NCBI GenBank assembly: GCA_016462445.1
Contig: JAEMTE010000005.1
Coordinates: forward strand, 1-64,000
From: Candidatus Nanopelagicus sp.
GTDB lineage: Bacteria > Actinomycetota > Actinomycetes > Nanopelagicales > Nanopelagicaceae
Length of the DNA: 64,000 nucleotides
Direction: 5' to 3'
In this document: piece by piece, positions 9,505 through 21,033 of the stretch
Position numbering within the stretch: position 1 is the first letter of the stretch
How the letters are laid out: every line of letters starts with the position of its first letter
Translations under genes and position numbers: made by a program
The notes under the pieces: model-generated
Told to the model about the DNA's origin: nothing
Seen by the model: only the letters and a program-made list of their open reading frames with translations
Database searches by the model: none

Positions 9505-10710
9505 ATGAGCAAAGAGGCTAGCGCAAAAACTAATGTGGTTTTAGTTGATGCAGTAAGAACTCCCTTTGGAAAAGCTGGCTCACTTTATGCCCAAACTAGA
9601 GCAGATGACATTATGGTTCGTTGTCTTCGCGGCCTACTTGAGCGAAATCCAAATCTACCCTTAGATCAAATTGATGATGTGGCAATCGCTGCCGCCACCC
9701 AAACTGGTGATCAAGGTATGAATATTGGTCGCTCTGTTTCAATTCTTGCTGGTATTCCAAAATCAGTTCCGGGATACTCAATTGATCGCTGGTGCGCAGG
9801 TGCGTTAACGGCAGTGACAACTATTGCCGGTGGCATAAATATGGGTGCATATGATTTAGCAATTGCTGGCGGAGTTGAGCATATGGGAAATCACCCAATG
9901 GGTGATGGCATGGATCCCAATCCAAGATATCTAGCTGAGAAAATAGTAGATACCGACGCCCTACAAATGGGAGCAACTGCTGAGCGGTTGCACGATAAGT
10001 TTCCACACCTTACAAAAGAGCGATCTGATAAATACGCATTAGCATCTCAACAAAAAACCGCAGCAGCATATGCAGCAAATAAAATTCAACCAGATCTAAT
10101 TCCAGTGGCAACTAGAACTGCTGAACTTGGTTGGGGGGTGGCAACAGTTGATGAACCACCTAGGCCACAAACAACTTTGGAGGCTCTTGGCGCTCTTAAA
10201 ACACCATTTCGCGCAGCTGGCAGAGTAACTGCTGGTAATGCAGCTGGTTTAAATGATGGTGCAACCGCTGCAATCTTGGCATCAGAGAGTAAGGCGAAGG
10301 AATTAAATTTGCCAATCAAAGCAAGGTTAATCTCATTTGCATTTGCCGGTGTTGAGCCAGAGATTATGGGTTATGGACCAGTACCAAGCACAATCAAAGC
10401 GCTTAAAAAAGCTGGCTTAGATATAGCAGATATTGGATTATTTGAGGTTAATGAGGCATTTGCAATTCAAGTTCTTTCATTCTTAGATCACTTTGGTATT
10501 GCCGATGATGATAAGCGAGTAAATATCTATGGTGGTGCAATTGCAGTTGGTCACCCACTTGCCTCATCGGGTGTGAGATTAATTCTTAACTTAGCAAATG
10601 GTTTTAAAGATCACCCGCAGGTTAGATATGGCATAACAACTATGTGTATTGGTCTTGGTATGGGTGGCACAATTATTTGGGAAAACCCAAATTATAAGGG
10701 TAGTAAGTAA
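9505..10710 (+). CDS. fadA: Acetyl-CoA acyltransferase (thiolase)
   Basis: VVLVDAVRTPFGKAGSLYAQ; active site DRWCAGALTAV; NIYGGAIAVGHPLASSGVR; CIGLGMGGTIIWE. Confidence 0.95.
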   Translation: MSKEASAKTNVVLVDAVRTPFGKAGSLYAQTRADDIMVRCLRGLLERNPNLPLDQIDDVAIAAATQTGDQGMNIGRSVSILAGIPKSVPGYSIDRWCAGALTAVTTIAGGINMGAYDLAIAGGVEHMGNHPMGDGMDPNPRYLAEKIVDTDALQMGATAERLHDKFPHLTKERSDKYALASQQKTAAAYAANKIQPDLIPVATRTAELGWGVATVDEPPRPQTTLEALGALKTPFRAAGRVTAGNAAGLNDGATAAILASESKAKELNLPIKARLISFAFAGVEPEIMGYGPVPSTIKALKKAGLDIADIGLFEVNEAFAIQVLSFLDHFGIADDDKRVNIYGGAIAVGHPLASSGVRLILNLANGFKDHPQVRYGITTMCIGLGMGGTIIWENPNYKGSK

Positions 10711-12812
10711 TGGCTGAAGCTTTAACTGGTGCACCTGATGAAGTAGTAACAAATGCAATTGTCCGGATGGTCTCACTTACTCCATTTGGTCACAGTGGTG
10801 AGTTAGCATTAATAACATTAGATAACGGTGCAGATCACACCAGACCAAATACCTTTGGCCCAGCATCTTTAAATGCACTTGCTAGCGCAATTGATCAAGT
10901 GCAAAAAACTGATGCAGTGGCAATTGCGGTAACTGGAAAACCATTTATCTTTGCAGCAGGAGCTGATCTCTCCGGTGTCGGAGCTGTAAAAGAAAAATCT
11001 GTTGCAACCGCTTTTGGTGAGTTAGGTCATGAGGTATTTCTTAAATTGCATGAGAGCAAGAAGCCAACCTTTGCATTTATAAATGGTTTGGCGCTAGGCG
11101 GCGGACTTGAGGTTGGACTTAACGCTCACTATCGAACCCTTGCCTCAACTGCATTTACTGGATTACCTGAATGCTTCCTGGGGTTAGTGCCTGGTTGGGG
11201 CGGGGCAACACTTCTGCCTAAATTAATTGGGGCTGAAAATGCTGTGCAAGTAATAATTTTAAATGCGCTAAATAACAACACCATGATGAAGGCAAAGGAT
11301 GCACTTGGCTTAGGTGTGGTGGATGCAGTATTTGAGCCATCAGACTTTTTAGAGCACTCAGTTAAGTTTGTTGCTGATATTTTAAGTGGCAAGAAAAAAG
11401 TTGAACGCAAAGATTTTAGTAAGGATAGCGCCGGTTTTGAAAAGGCAATCGCAACTGGAAAAGCTGCAATTGCTAAGAAATATAGCGGGGCCCAAATCCC
11501 TGCTCCCCTTGCCGCACTTGAATTAATTAAAGCTGCGCAAACAAATACTGTAAGAGATGGCTACGCTGCTGAAACCAAAGTACTTTCAGATCTAGTTATG
11601 AGTGATGGCCTTCGCGCCTCGTTGTACTCATTTAATCTAATTCAAAAAAAGCGTAAAAAAGTGGAGGGTGCACCAAAGCCAGCACTTGCCCGCAAAATTA
11701 CCAAGGTTGGCGTAGTGGGCGCAGGTCTTATGGCATCTCAACTTGCCCTACTAATGCTGCGAAACTTAAAGGTGCCAGTTGTAATTACCGATTTAGATCA
11801 AGAGCGGGTGGATAAGGGCGTAACTTGGATTAAAAATGAGATTCAAAAGCTAGTTGATAAGAAGCGGCTAAATCCTGAAGCTGCTAGCAGATTACTAAGT
11901 AATATTTCAGGCTCAGTTGATCAAAAGGTCTTTGCTAATGCTGATTTTGTTATTGAAGCTATCTTTGAAGAGTTATCCCTTAAGCAGAAATTATTTAAAG
12001 ATTTAGAGGCAATCATTACGCCTGAGTGTATTTTGGCAACTAATACCTCATCATTATCAGTTGAGGCAATGAGTGAAGGACTTAAAAATCCAGAGCGGGT
12101 AGTTGGTTTTCACTTCTTTAATCCAGTTGCAATTATGCCGCTACTTGAGGTGGCAAGAACTACAAAGACTGATGATGCCACCGTTGCCACTGCAATTAAT
12201 ATTGGTAAGGATTTAAAGAAGACGATGGTTATTGTTAAGGATGCACCAGCATTTGTAGTTAATAGATTGCTAACCAGATTTATGGGTGAGGTAACAGATG
12301 CAATGGATGAGGGAACGCCTTTTGAGGTTGCAGATGCCGCGATGGCTCCCCTAGGTTTTCCAATGTCATCACTTGAGTTATTAGGACTTGTTGGACCAGG
12401 TGTGGCACTACATGTATCTGAAACTTTAAATAAAAATCTTGGGCCTCGCTACAAAATTTCACCTACTATGCAGCGCTTTGTTAAAGAGGGTGTAAAGACA
12501 TTTTATGTAAAAAATGAGCAGGGCGCGAATGTAGTAAACCCAGCAGCGCTGGCATTACTAGAGAAGGGATCAAAGGTTTCAACAGCTGATCAGGTAAGAA
12601 GGCGAGCTCTTGAAGCCTTAGCGGTTGAGGCAAAGATGATGCTTGATCAAGGTGTTGTTTCAACACCGCAGGAGATTGATATTTGTATGTTACTAGGCTC
12701 AGGTTGGCCGATGCATCTAGGCGGAATTCTGCCTTACCTCGATCGAGAGGGAATTAGCGAAGCGGTTTGCGGTGCTCGTTTTCATCAGAAGGGTGTGGCA
12801 TCTCTTCCTTAA
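10710..12812 (+). CDS. fadB: 3-hydroxyacyl-CoA dehydrogenase / enoyl-CoA hydratase
   Basis: Crotonase domain plus VGVVGAGLMASQLA NAD fold, GFHFFNPVAIMPLLEV; start codon overlaps fadA stop. Confidence 0.95.
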   Translation: MAEALTGAPDEVVTNAIVRMVSLTPFGHSGELALITLDNGADHTRPNTFGPASLNALASAIDQVQKTDAVAIAVTGKPFIFAAGADLSGVGAVKEKSVATAFGELGHEVFLKLHESKKPTFAFINGLALGGGLEVGLNAHYRTLASTAFTGLPECFLGLVPGWGGATLLPKLIGAENAVQVIILNALNNNTMMKAKDALGLGVVDAVFEPSDFLEHSVKFVADILSGKKKVERKDFSKDSAGFEKAIATGKAAIAKKYSGAQIPAPLAALELIKAAQTNTVRDGYAAETKVLSDLVMSDGLRASLYSFNLIQKKRKKVEGAPKPALARKITKVGVVGAGLMASQLALLMLRNLKVPVVITDLDQERVDKGVTWIKNEIQKLVDKKRLNPEAASRLLSNISGSVDQKVFANADFVIEAIFEELSLKQKLFKDLEAIITPECILATNTSSLSVEAMSEGLKNPERVVGFHFFNPVAIMPLLEVARTTKTDDATVATAINIGKDLKKTMVIVKDAPAFVVNRLLTRFMGEVTDAMDEGTPFEVADAAMAPLGFPMSSLELLGLVGPGVALHVSETLNKNLGPRYKISPTMQRFVKEGVKTFYVKNEQGANVVNPAALALLEKGSKVSTADQVRRRALEALAVEAKMMLDQGVVSTPQEIDICMLLGSGWPMHLGGILPYLDREGISEAVCGARFHQKGVASLP

Positions 12813-14688
12813 TATCAATTGCTAAATCACTACTGCTCCAGGTAACAAGTGAGCGAGTAATATTTTGAGCAGTAATTCCTAAATCCTCTAATATCTGCAC
12901 TCTCTTTGCATGCTCAAGAAATACCAGCGGCACACCAATTGAATGTACCGGTACATTTAAATTCGCCTCTCTAAATAACTCAGAGATTGTGCTGGCAATA
13001 CCACCATGTTTAATACCATCCTCTAGCACAACAACACTCTTATAACGCTGGGCCATTGTGATTAATGATTTTGGTAATGGCTTTACCCATCTTGGATCAA
13101 CAACAGTAACACCGACTCCTTCACGGTATGCCTGCGCTGCTGCTTCAACTGCGATTGCAGCAAAGGCACCAATACTTACCAATAAAATATCGGCGCTCTC
13201 ACCGCGATATAAAACATCAATCCCATCACGTCTTTCAAAGGCTGGAATCTCAGGATTTACCGCACCCTTCGGGAAGCGAATCAATGATGGTGCATCTGAA
13301 ATATCTAATGCCTCGCGCAATGTCTCTCTTAACCGCTGCCCATCACGTGGTGCTGCCACATGCAAGGTTGGCACAATTCCAGTCAGTGCTAAATCCCAAA
13401 TACCATTATGAGATGGTCCATCATCACCGGTAATACCAGCTCGATCTAATACAAATGTCACACCAGCTTTATGAAGTGCCACATCTAATAAAAGTTGATC
13501 AAAGGCCCGATTTAAAAATGTGGAGTAGACCGCAAATACTGGATGAAGGCCTGCAAATGCCATACCAGCAGCAGCTGTGGTGGCATGTTGCTCAGCAATT
13601 CCTACATCAAATGTGCGCTCAGGGTATGCCTTCTCAAATTTATCTAGCCCGGTTGGCCCCATCATGGCAGCAGTAATTGCTACTACATCTTTTCTTTCAG
13701 ATCCAATCTTTACCAACTCATCTGAAAATACAGATGTCCAACTATCACCTACCTTGCTAAGCGGTTGCCCAGTCTCAACATCTACTACCCCAACAGCATG
13801 AAACTTCTCCGCCTCATCATTTAAAGCCGGCCCATGGCCGCGTCCTTTTTCAGTAATAACATGGACTAAAACTGGTGAGCCGTACTCCTTAGCAATTATT
13901 AGCGCCTTTTCTATTGCAATAATGTCATGACCATCTACTGGGCCAAAATATTTAAGACCTAAATCCTCAAACATGCCTTGCGGAGCAATAACATCTTTAA
14001 TACCTTTTTTAACACCATGTAATGTCTCATAAATTGGTTGTCCAACCAATGGTGTCTTCTCTAATACACCTTTACCCCAATCTAAGAATTTCTCATATCC
14101 ACGTGTGGTGCGCAGAGTTGATAGATAGGTTGCAAGTCCACCAATAGTTGGTGAATAAGATCTCTCATTATCATTGACCACAATTACTAGATTCTCATTA
14201 CTACTTGCTGCAATATTATTTAATGCCTCCCAGCTCATACCACCAGTTAATGCGCCATCTCCTACCACGCAAACCACAGCACGATCACTTTGATTTGTTA
14301 AGGCAAAGCCTTTTGCTATTCCATCACTCCAAGAAAGAGCGGTTGATGCATGAGAGTTTTCAACAATATCATGCTCACTCTCACTGCGATTTGGATATCC
14401 TGCTAGTCCACCTCGTTGACGTAGTTTTTCAAAACCTGCCATGCGTCCAGTTAATAATTTATGTACATAACTTTGGTGTCCAGTATCAAAGACAATTACA
14501 TCCTTTGGTGATTCAAAAACCCGGTGCAGAGCAATGGTTAACTCAACAACACCTAGATTTGGCCCCAGATGACCACCTGATTTAGAGACCTGCTCAATTA
14601 AGAAACTACGAATCTCATCTGATAACTGGTTCAATTGCGCAGCAGTTAATGATGCAAGATCTGCTGGTGATTTTATCTTCTCAAGCAT
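12754..14688 (-). CDS. dxs: 1-deoxy-D-xylulose-5-phosphate synthase
   Basis: GHQSYVHKLLTGR, GDGALTGGMSWEALNN, RAGITGDDGPSHNG; ends 59 bp inside the convergent fadB. Confidence 0.97.
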   Translation of the reverse strand: MLEKIKSPADLASLTAAQLNQLSDEIRSFLIEQVSKSGGHLGPNLGVVELTIALHRVFESPKDVIVFDTGHQSYVHKLLTGRMAGFEKLRQRGGLAGYPNRSESEHDIVENSHASTALSWSDGIAKGFALTNQSDRAVVCVVGDGALTGGMSWEALNNIAASSNENLVIVVNDNERSYSPTIGGLATYLSTLRTTRGYEKFLDWGKGVLEKTPLVGQPIYETLHGVKKGIKDVIAPQGMFEDLGLKYFGPVDGHDIIAIEKALIIAKEYGSPVLVHVITEKGRGHGPALNDEAEKFHAVGVVDVETGQPLSKVGDSWTSVFSDELVKIGSERKDVVAITAAMMGPTGLDKFEKAYPERTFDVGIAEQHATTAAAGMAFAGLHPVFAVYSTFLNRAFDQLLLDVALHKAGVTFVLDRAGITGDDGPSHNGIWDLALTGIVPTLHVAAPRDGQRLRETLREALDISDAPSLIRFPKGAVNPEIPAFERRDGIDVLYRGESADILLVSIGAFAAIAVEAAAQAYREGVGVTVVDPRWVKPLPKSLITMAQRYKSVVVLEDGIKHGGIASTISELFREANLNVPVHSIGVPLVFLEHAKRVQILEDLGITAQNITRSLVTWSSSDLAIDIKEEMPHPSDENEHRKPLR

Positions 14689-14724
14689 TGGGCTAGTTTA
14701 AAGGTTAGTTGTTACTAATGCGAT

Positions 14725-17385
14725 TTATTTGGTTAAAAGTGAGCGTAATACATACTGCATGATTCCGCCGTGGCGATAGTAATCTGCCTCACCTGGCGTA
14801 TCGATTCTAACTCTGGTCTTAAAGCTCTTATCCCCGGCGGTGACACTTACCTGTAATGGCGTAATACCCTGATTTAACTCCTCAATACCGGTAATTGAAA
14901 ATACCTCACTGCCATCTAAGCCAAGGGAAGAAGTATTTTCGCCATCTAAAAATTGTAGGGGTAGCACTCCCATACCAATTAAATTAGAGCGATGAATTCT
15001 TTCAAATGATTGAGCAATTACTGCTCGCACGCCAAGAAGAGCTGTTCCCTTAGCTGCCCAATCTCTAGAGGAGCCTGAGCCATACTCCTTACCAGCTAAA
15101 ATAACTAATGGCACCCCTGCATTAATGTAAGCCCGGGATGCATCATAAATTGTGGTTTGTTCACCATTTGCTAAAAAGTTTTTAGTAAAGCCGCCCTCAA
15201 CACCATTTAATAATAAATTTTTAAGTCTGATATTTGCAAAAGTTCCTCTAATCATCACCTCATGATTTCCACGCCGGGAGCCATAGGAGTTGAAATCACC
15301 CCGCTCAATTCCATGATCGGCTAAGTACTTACCCGCTGGTGAATCAACCTTAATATTTCCAGCTGGAGAAATATGATCGGTAGTTACTGAATCACCAAGG
15401 AGAGCTAAAACTCTAGCACCTGCAATATTTGTTACCGGTTTTGGATCTCTTGGCATCTGATCAAAGTAGGGCGGCTTTCGTACATATGTTGATTTACTAT
15501 CCCAAGCAAATGTTTTACCAGTTGGTGTTTCTAAAGATTTCCAACGTTTATCACCTTCAAAAACAGAGGCGTAATCCTTAGTAAACATATCTGAGGATAT
15601 TGATGAGCTAATTACTGCCTCAATCTCATCCGTTGTTGGCCAAATATCCTTTAGATAAACCGGCGCCCCATCACTGTCATCGCCTATTGGATCATTGGCA
15701 AAATCATGATTCATCGAACCAGTAAGTGCATAGGCAACAACTAATGGTGGAGAGGCTAGGTAATTCATCTTTACATCAGGTGAGATTCGCCCTTCAAAGT
15801 TACGGTTACCAGATAACACAGCTGAAACCGCTAAATCATTCTCATTAATTGCCTTACTAATCTCAATTGGTAGCGGACCTGAGTTTCCAATACAGGTAAC
15901 ACAGCCATAGCCAACAAGATTAAATCCCAGCTTCTCCATAAATGGGGTAAGGCCGGAGCGATCATAATAATCAGTTACTACCTTAGATCCGGGGGCGAGT
16001 GTGGTCTTAACCCAAGGCTTACTGCGCAGCCCCTTTTCCACCGCTTTTTTAGCAAGCAATGCAGCACTAATCATTACTGATGGATTTGAGGTGTTGGTAC
16101 AGGAGGTAATTGAAGCAATTACTACATCTCCATTAGTGACGGTAGTGGCTTTGCCATTTACCTTCACATCTATTTTAACTTTATTTGTTTTATCGGTGAA
16201 GTAAGTTGGCAGTACCTGCTGATAAGATTTTTTTGCATCAGTTAGTGAGATTCGATCCTGTGGCCGTTTAGGACCAGCAATAGATGGCACAACTGTGTCA
16301 AGATCTAACTCTAATTTTTCAGAGTATCGCGGCGTCGCCGCTGGATCATGCCAGAGTCCATTTACCTTGGCATATTTTTCCACCAACTCAATTTGCTCAC
16401 TAGATCTGCCAGTAAATTTTAGGTAAGAAATTGTCTCTTCATCAATTGGGAAGATTGCACAGGTTGATCCATACTCAGGTGACATATTGCCAATTGTTGC
16501 CCGATTAGCCATCGGTAGCGCTGAAACACCTGGCCCATAAAATTCAACAAACTTTCCAACTACCCCATGTTTGCGCAGCATCTGCGTAATTGTTAAAACT
16601 AAATCGGTAGCGGTAGTCCCAGTCGGTAGTTTTCCATTTAATTTAAAGCCAACCACCTTAGGGATTAACATCGAAACTGGCTGGCCAAGCAAGGCAGCTT
16701 CAGCCTCGATTCCGCCAACTCCCCAACCAAGTACTCCTAAACCATTAACCATGGTGGTGTGAGAATCGGTACCAACTACCGTATCTGGATAGGCGCGTAA
16801 TTGACCTTCGACAGTTCTACTCATCACTACTCTTGCTAGATACTCAATATTTACCTGATGCACAATCCCAGTTCCAGGGGGAACAACTTTAAACTCATCA
16901 AATGCACTCTGTCCCCAACGCAAAAAGCGATAGCGCTCTTTATTTCGCTGATACTCAATATCAACATTTTGTTCAAAGGCATCTTTTGTGCCAAATAAAT
17001 CAGCAATTACTGAGTGATCAATTACCAACTCCGCAGGTGATAATGGATTTACCTTTGTAGCATCTCCACCTAAATCTGTAATAGCCTCGCGCATCGTTGC
17101 TAGATCAACAATGCATGGCACACCAGTAAAGTCCTGCATAATTACTCGGGCCGGTGTAAATTGAATCTCAGTATCTGGCTCAGCTTTTGGATCCCATGCA
17201 GCAATCTTCTTGATCTGATCAGCTGTGATATTCGCACCATCTTCAGTACGAAGTAGATTTTCCAGTAATATTTTTAAGCTAAAGGGAAGATCTTTTGCTT
17301 GCGCAAAGCCGGTGATATCAAAGATCTCGTAACTTTTGCCTGCGACATCAAGTGTGGTTTTGGCCTTAAATGAGTTCTTACTCAA
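14725..17385 (-). CDS. acnA: Aconitate hydratase
   Basis: [42 protein letters not shown]; 886 aa; TTG start. Confidence 0.97.
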   Translation of the reverse strand: MSKNSFKAKTTLDVAGKSYEIFDITGFAQAKDLPFSLKILLENLLRTEDGANITADQIKKIAAWDPKAEPDTEIQFTPARVIMQDFTGVPCIVDLATMREAITDLGGDATKVNPLSPAELVIDHSVIADLFGTKDAFEQNVDIEYQRNKERYRFLRWGQSAFDEFKVVPPGTGIVHQVNIEYLARVVMSRTVEGQLRAYPDTVVGTDSHTTMVNGLGVLGWGVGGIEAEAALLGQPVSMLIPKVVGFKLNGKLPTGTTATDLVLTITQMLRKHGVVGKFVEFYGPGVSALPMANRATIGNMSPEYGSTCAIFPIDEETISYLKFTGRSSEQIELVEKYAKVNGLWHDPAATPRYSEKLELDLDTVVPSIAGPKRPQDRISLTDAKKSYQQVLPTYFTDKTNKVKIDVKVNGKATTVTNGDVVIASITSCTNTSNPSVMISAALLAKKAVEKGLRSKPWVKTTLAPGSKVVTDYYDRSGLTPFMEKLGFNLVGYGCVTCIGNSGPLPIEISKAINENDLAVSAVLSGNRNFEGRISPDVKMNYLASPPLVVAYALTGSMNHDFANDPIGDDSDGAPVYLKDIWPTTDEIEAVISSSISSDMFTKDYASVFEGDKRWKSLETPTGKTFAWDSKSTYVRKPPYFDQMPRDPKPVTNIAGARVLALLGDSVTTDHISPAGNIKVDSPAGKYLADHGIERGDFNSYGSRRGNHEVMIRGTFANIRLKNLLLNGVEGGFTKNFLANGEQTTIYDASRAYINAGVPLVILAGKEYGSGSSRDWAAKGTALLGVRAVIAQSFERIHRSNLIGMGVLPLQFLDGENTSSLGLDGSEVFSITGIEELNQGITPLQVSVTAGDKSFKTRVRIDTPGEADYYRHGGIMQYVLRSLLTK

Positions 17386-17424
17386 CGCCCCACACCTACT
17401 TTCTTGCTATTTATACTGCTAATC

Positions 17425-18630
17425 CTACTCCTTTGCTGGTGCAAATCCAGCCACGCACTCAATGTGCTGGGTCATTGGGAAAAGATCAAAGGCTTGGATG
17501 TGATCCAACTTATAACCAACATCTGCCAAAGTTTTTGCATCCCGCGCTAGTGCTGCTGGATCACATGAAATATAAACAATCTTTCTTGGCCTAAATTTAA
17601 TCATTTGCTTAATTACTACCTCACCAGCTCCAGTTCTAGGTGGATCAAGCAAAATTAAATCTGCTCGCTTAACAATTGGCAGCTGCTGTGCAACTAAGCC
17701 CTGCAATATCTTCACATTCTCCTTATTTAAAAACACTTTACGAGCATCAGTAACAGCTGTTTTATCACTCTCAATTAAGGTAACAAAGCCACGATCTCCC
17801 ACCTCTTTTAATATTGCGGCAGCAAATAAGCCAACACCGGAGTAGAGATCGCAGACATGGTCGCCATTTTTAGCACCAAGTTGAGCAAGGGCTGCTTTAA
17901 CTAAGGTAACCGGAGCTGCTTTATGACTTTGCCAGAAAGCAACTGGTGAGATCTTAAAGGAGTTACCACCAACCTGTTCAACAATTTGAGTTGGACCGCT
18001 AATGCTTCTGCCACTTCTCATAACAGAGATCTCATTAGTACTAGAGACGGCAACCTCAACTCTGGCATCTGATTTCCAACTTCTGCTAGCTAACTCACCA
18101 ACATTCATCCGTTGATCTGCAATTAAGCAATCTTTAATCTCAACTACCTCATTGCTTCTAGCGCCAAAAAACCCAATTGCCCCTCTTGGTGATACTGCAA
18201 AATCCATACGGGTTCGCCAGTGCATACCATCTGCTGGCTCAACTGGTGTTACCTTTAAATCAAAGCCAAGCTCTGCTAAATCCATCTTGCCAATTCGTAA
18301 AAATTGTTCCTTAATAATCTGCGCCTTTAAATCTTGTTGCATTGTCAGATTAATATGCTGGAAATCGCAGCCACCACAACTACCAGCGTATTTACAAGGT
18401 GGTGTGATGCGTGAAGGGACCGGAGTTAATACCTCAATCACATCACCATGTGCAATTTTAGAACTTACTGCAGTAATTTTTATCTTTACTAACTCACCAG
18501 TTATGCCATGGCGAACAAAAATAACCTGGCCATTATGTCGGGCAACGAAATGACCACCATGTGCAACTGGACCAATTTCACCCTGGATGACCTCACCCAC
18601 TTTTAACCGCTCTTGAGCGTTTAATTCCAT
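17425..18630 (-). CDS. RNA (uracil-5-)-methyltransferase, TrmA/RumA family
   Basis: TRAM domain, Fe-S cysteines CKYAGSCGGCDFQHI, VCDLYSGVGLFAAAIL, DPPRTGAGEVV, VYISCDPAALARD. Confidence 0.92.
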   Translation of the reverse strand: MELNAQERLKVGEVIQGEIGPVAHGGHFVARHNGQVIFVRHGITGELVKIKITAVSSKIAHGDVIEVLTPVPSRITPPCKYAGSCGGCDFQHINLTMQQDLKAQIIKEQFLRIGKMDLAELGFDLKVTPVEPADGMHWRTRMDFAVSPRGAIGFFGARSNEVVEIKDCLIADQRMNVGELASRSWKSDARVEVAVSSTNEISVMRSGRSISGPTQIVEQVGGNSFKISPVAFWQSHKAAPVTLVKAALAQLGAKNGDHVCDLYSGVGLFAAAILKEVGDRGFVTLIESDKTAVTDARKVFLNKENVKILQGLVAQQLPIVKRADLILLDPPRTGAGEVVIKQMIKFRPRKIVYISCDPAALARDAKTLADVGYKLDHIQAFDLFPMTQHIECVAGFAPAKE

Positions 18631-18662
18631 AGGAGTGAGCCTAAGGGTGTAAGTTGTACTTT

Positions 18663-19325
18663 GTGCACGTCGTAATTATGGGTTGTGGTCGCGTTGGTTC
18701 TACCTTGGCGGTAGATCTAGAAAAGGCTGGCCATACCGTTGCGGTAATAGACCAAAATCGTGAGGCATTTCGTAGATTAGGTGCAGATTTTAATGGTCGC
18801 ACCATTGCTGGCATGGGCTTTGATCGCGATATCTTGCTTGAGGCAGGCATTGAAAAGGCTGATGCCTTTGCCGCAGTTTCAAATGGAGATAACTCAAATA
18901 TTTTAGCTGCCAGAGTTGCTAGAGAGAATTTTAATGTTAAAAATGTAGTCGCCCGTATTTATGATCCAGGTAGAGCAGAGATCTACCAACGCCTTGGTAT
19001 TCCAACTGTGGCAACTGTGCTTTGGACAACCGATCAAATTATGCGCAGGCTTGCACCAGATGGCACAAAATCTGAGTGGCGTGATGCCACCGGGAGTGTG
19101 CAATTAATTGAGGTTCACCTTCACCAGGATTGGTTTGGCGAGGCGGTATCACTAATTGAAAAAAATACTGGTGCCAGAGTCGCCTTTATTACTCGTCTTG
19201 CCGAAGGAGTTCTGCCTGATGAGCACACTGTGCTGCAAGAGGGAGATCTTGTTCATATTCTGGCAAAGGAAAAAGATATTTCTGCAATTGAAAAATCATT
19301 GGCTAAACCCCCGGCAGGTGCTTAA
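18663..19325 (+). CDS. trkA: TrkA-family potassium uptake regulator
   Basis: MHVVIMGCGRVGSTLAVDLEKAGHTVAVID (GTG start at 18663), TrkA_N + TrkA_C. Confidence 0.92.
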   Translation: MHVVIMGCGRVGSTLAVDLEKAGHTVAVIDQNREAFRRLGADFNGRTIAGMGFDRDILLEAGIEKADAFAAVSNGDNSNILAARVARENFNVKNVVARIYDPGRAEIYQRLGIPTVATVLWTTDQIMRRLAPDGTKSEWRDATGSVQLIEVHLHQDWFGEAVSLIEKNTGARVAFITRLAEGVLPDEHTVLQEGDLVHILAKEKDISAIEKSLAKPPAGA

Positions 19326-19328
19326 CAG

Positions 19329-19982
19329 ATGAGAATTGCAATTGCTGGTGCTGGAAATGTTGGTAGAGCTATTGCCAGAGAGCTATTAGCAAATGGCCAC
19401 AATGTTTTATTAATTGATAAAGATCCAAAGGCATTAAAGATGGACTCAGTTCCCAACGCTGAGTGGTTATTAGCAGATGCCTGTGAGATAACCGCGTTAG
19501 ATCAAGCAAAGTTAGATGGCTGCCAGGTATTAGTTGCAGCAACTGGTGATGACAAGGTTAATTTGGTTACCTCCCTACTTGGAAAGACTGAGTATGGAGT
19601 GCCACGGGTAGTAGCTCGAGTAAATCATCCAAAAAATGAGTGGATGTTTGACTCTGCCTGGGGAGTTGATGTTGCAGTATCTACGCCAAGAATTATCTCC
19701 GCCTTAGTTGAAGAGGCGGTAAGTGTTGGTGATGTGGTGAGATTGTTTTCATTCCGCAAGGGTGAGGCTAATTTAGTTGAGATCACCTTGCCAGATAATG
19801 CTGCCTGTTGTGGCAAAACTGTTAGCGAGGTGCAACTACCTATCAATGCATCTCTAGCTGCGATTGTGCGCGATGGCCATGTGATTACACCAAAGGATCA
19901 TGATGTATTTACAGCGGGAGATGAGCTGCTATTTGTAGCTTCAGCCGCTGCTGAAGAGCAATTAAAATCCTGTTTTATCTAA
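19329..19982 (+). CDS. trkA: TrkA-family potassium uptake regulator (second copy)
   Basis: MRIAIAGAGNVGRAIARELLANGHNVLLIDKD; TrkA_C. Confidence 0.92.
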   Translation: MRIAIAGAGNVGRAIARELLANGHNVLLIDKDPKALKMDSVPNAEWLLADACEITALDQAKLDGCQVLVAATGDDKVNLVTSLLGKTEYGVPRVVARVNHPKNEWMFDSAWGVDVAVSTPRIISALVEEAVSVGDVVRLFSFRKGEANLVEITLPDNAACCGKTVSEVQLPINASLAAIVRDGHVITPKDHDVFTAGDELLFVASAAAEEQLKSCFI

Positions 19983-20602
19983 TTAACTTTAGTAGTTGGT
20001 GTATTCCTTAGTATTTGCCAAGTTCCCCAAGCGGTTGCAATAAATAATGGGTAACCCATAATTAATCGAGCCGTACCTAGTGCATTAATATTTCCACTTT
20101 TATATAGCGGGTATTGAACAAGTAGTCGCGCAGTAAACATAGCTACCCAGAGCCAACCAGCCATTACATATGCTCTTACCCGGGCTGGATCTTTTCGCCA
20201 CATCAAGTTCTCACCTAAAATTGGTCCCAGCATAACTCCCAGAATTGGCCACTTAATTAGATTAGTAATTGTATATAACAGGCCATAGCCAGCATTAATA
20301 TAAAGACCAGGTAAATAAAAATCTGCCGCACTTCCACTTCGCTTGGAGATAAAGGCGCAAAAAGCTACCCCAACTAAACCGGAGAATGCGTGTTGAATAG
20401 TCTGCCGCTTTACCAGTCTTAGAACTGTTAAAACCACCGATAAGAAAACTGCTGAATAAATTGCTGGATTAATATCTTTACCAGATAAATTAAATACTAA
20501 TAAAAATACTAATGCTGGTAGGCCAGAATCAATTAAGCCACGTTTGCCACCGAGTGCTGATAAGACTTTATCTTTATCTTCACTATCGCTTTGCATACTC
20601 AT
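19979..20602 (-). CDS. DUF3159 membrane protein
   Basis: Hydrophobic, GLIDSGLPALVFLLVFNLSG...; actinobacterial neighbourhood with trk/dut. Confidence 0.75.
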   Translation of the reverse strand: MSMQSDSEDKDKVLSALGGKRGLIDSGLPALVFLLVFNLSGKDINPAIYSAVFLSVVLTVLRLVKRQTIQHAFSGLVGVAFCAFISKRSGSAADFYLPGLYINAGYGLLYTITNLIKWPILGVMLGPILGENLMWRKDPARVRAYVMAGWLWVAMFTARLLVQYPLYKSGNINALGTARLIMGYPLFIATAWGTWQILRNTPTTKVN

Positions 20603-21033
20603 GCCCCAGTTGATCCAAATCCACCAGTTGCTCGCTGCGATCCTGGTAACTGAGTAACCTCAACAAACTCTGCTCGCTCCACCTGCTGGATTACTAACTG
20701 CGCAATCCGATCTCCCTTTTTAAATGATACCGATTCAGTTAGATCATGATTAATTAAAATAACCTGCAGCTCTCCCCGAAAACCAGCATCTATTGTGCCT
20801 GGGGTATTGACCATAGAGATGCCATGTTTTATTGCTAGTCCAGATCTGGGATGAACTAATGCCACATATCCATTGGGCAACGCGATACTTATGCCAGTTG
20901 GTACTAACATCCGCTCCCCTGGTTTAATTGTGAAATCAATTCGAGTAGCAAGATCAGCCCCAGCATCTCCACCCTTTGCATACGAAGGCATCGGTACTGA
21001 TGAATCTAGCCGCTTAATTAATACCTCGGTCAT
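20599..21033 (-). CDS. dut: dUTP diphosphatase
   Basis: GDAGADLATRIDFTIKPGERMLVPTGISIALP, HPRSGLAIKHGISMVNTPGTIDAGFRGE, GGFGSTG. Confidence 0.96.
   Translation of the reverse strand: MTEVLIKRLDSSVPMPSYAKGGDAGADLATRIDFTIKPGERMLVPTGISIALPNGYVALVHPRSGLAIKHGISMVNTPGTIDAGFRGELQVILINHDLTESVSFKKGDRIAQLVIQQVERAEFVEVTQLPGSQRATGGFGSTGA

Noticed and set aside
13128-13433. Plus-strand ORFs inside dxs (also 13058-13411, 13455-13676, 14205-14585)
   Set aside because: Antisense to a clear dxs reading frame; low-complexity translations rich in H/Q/L with no recognisable domain.
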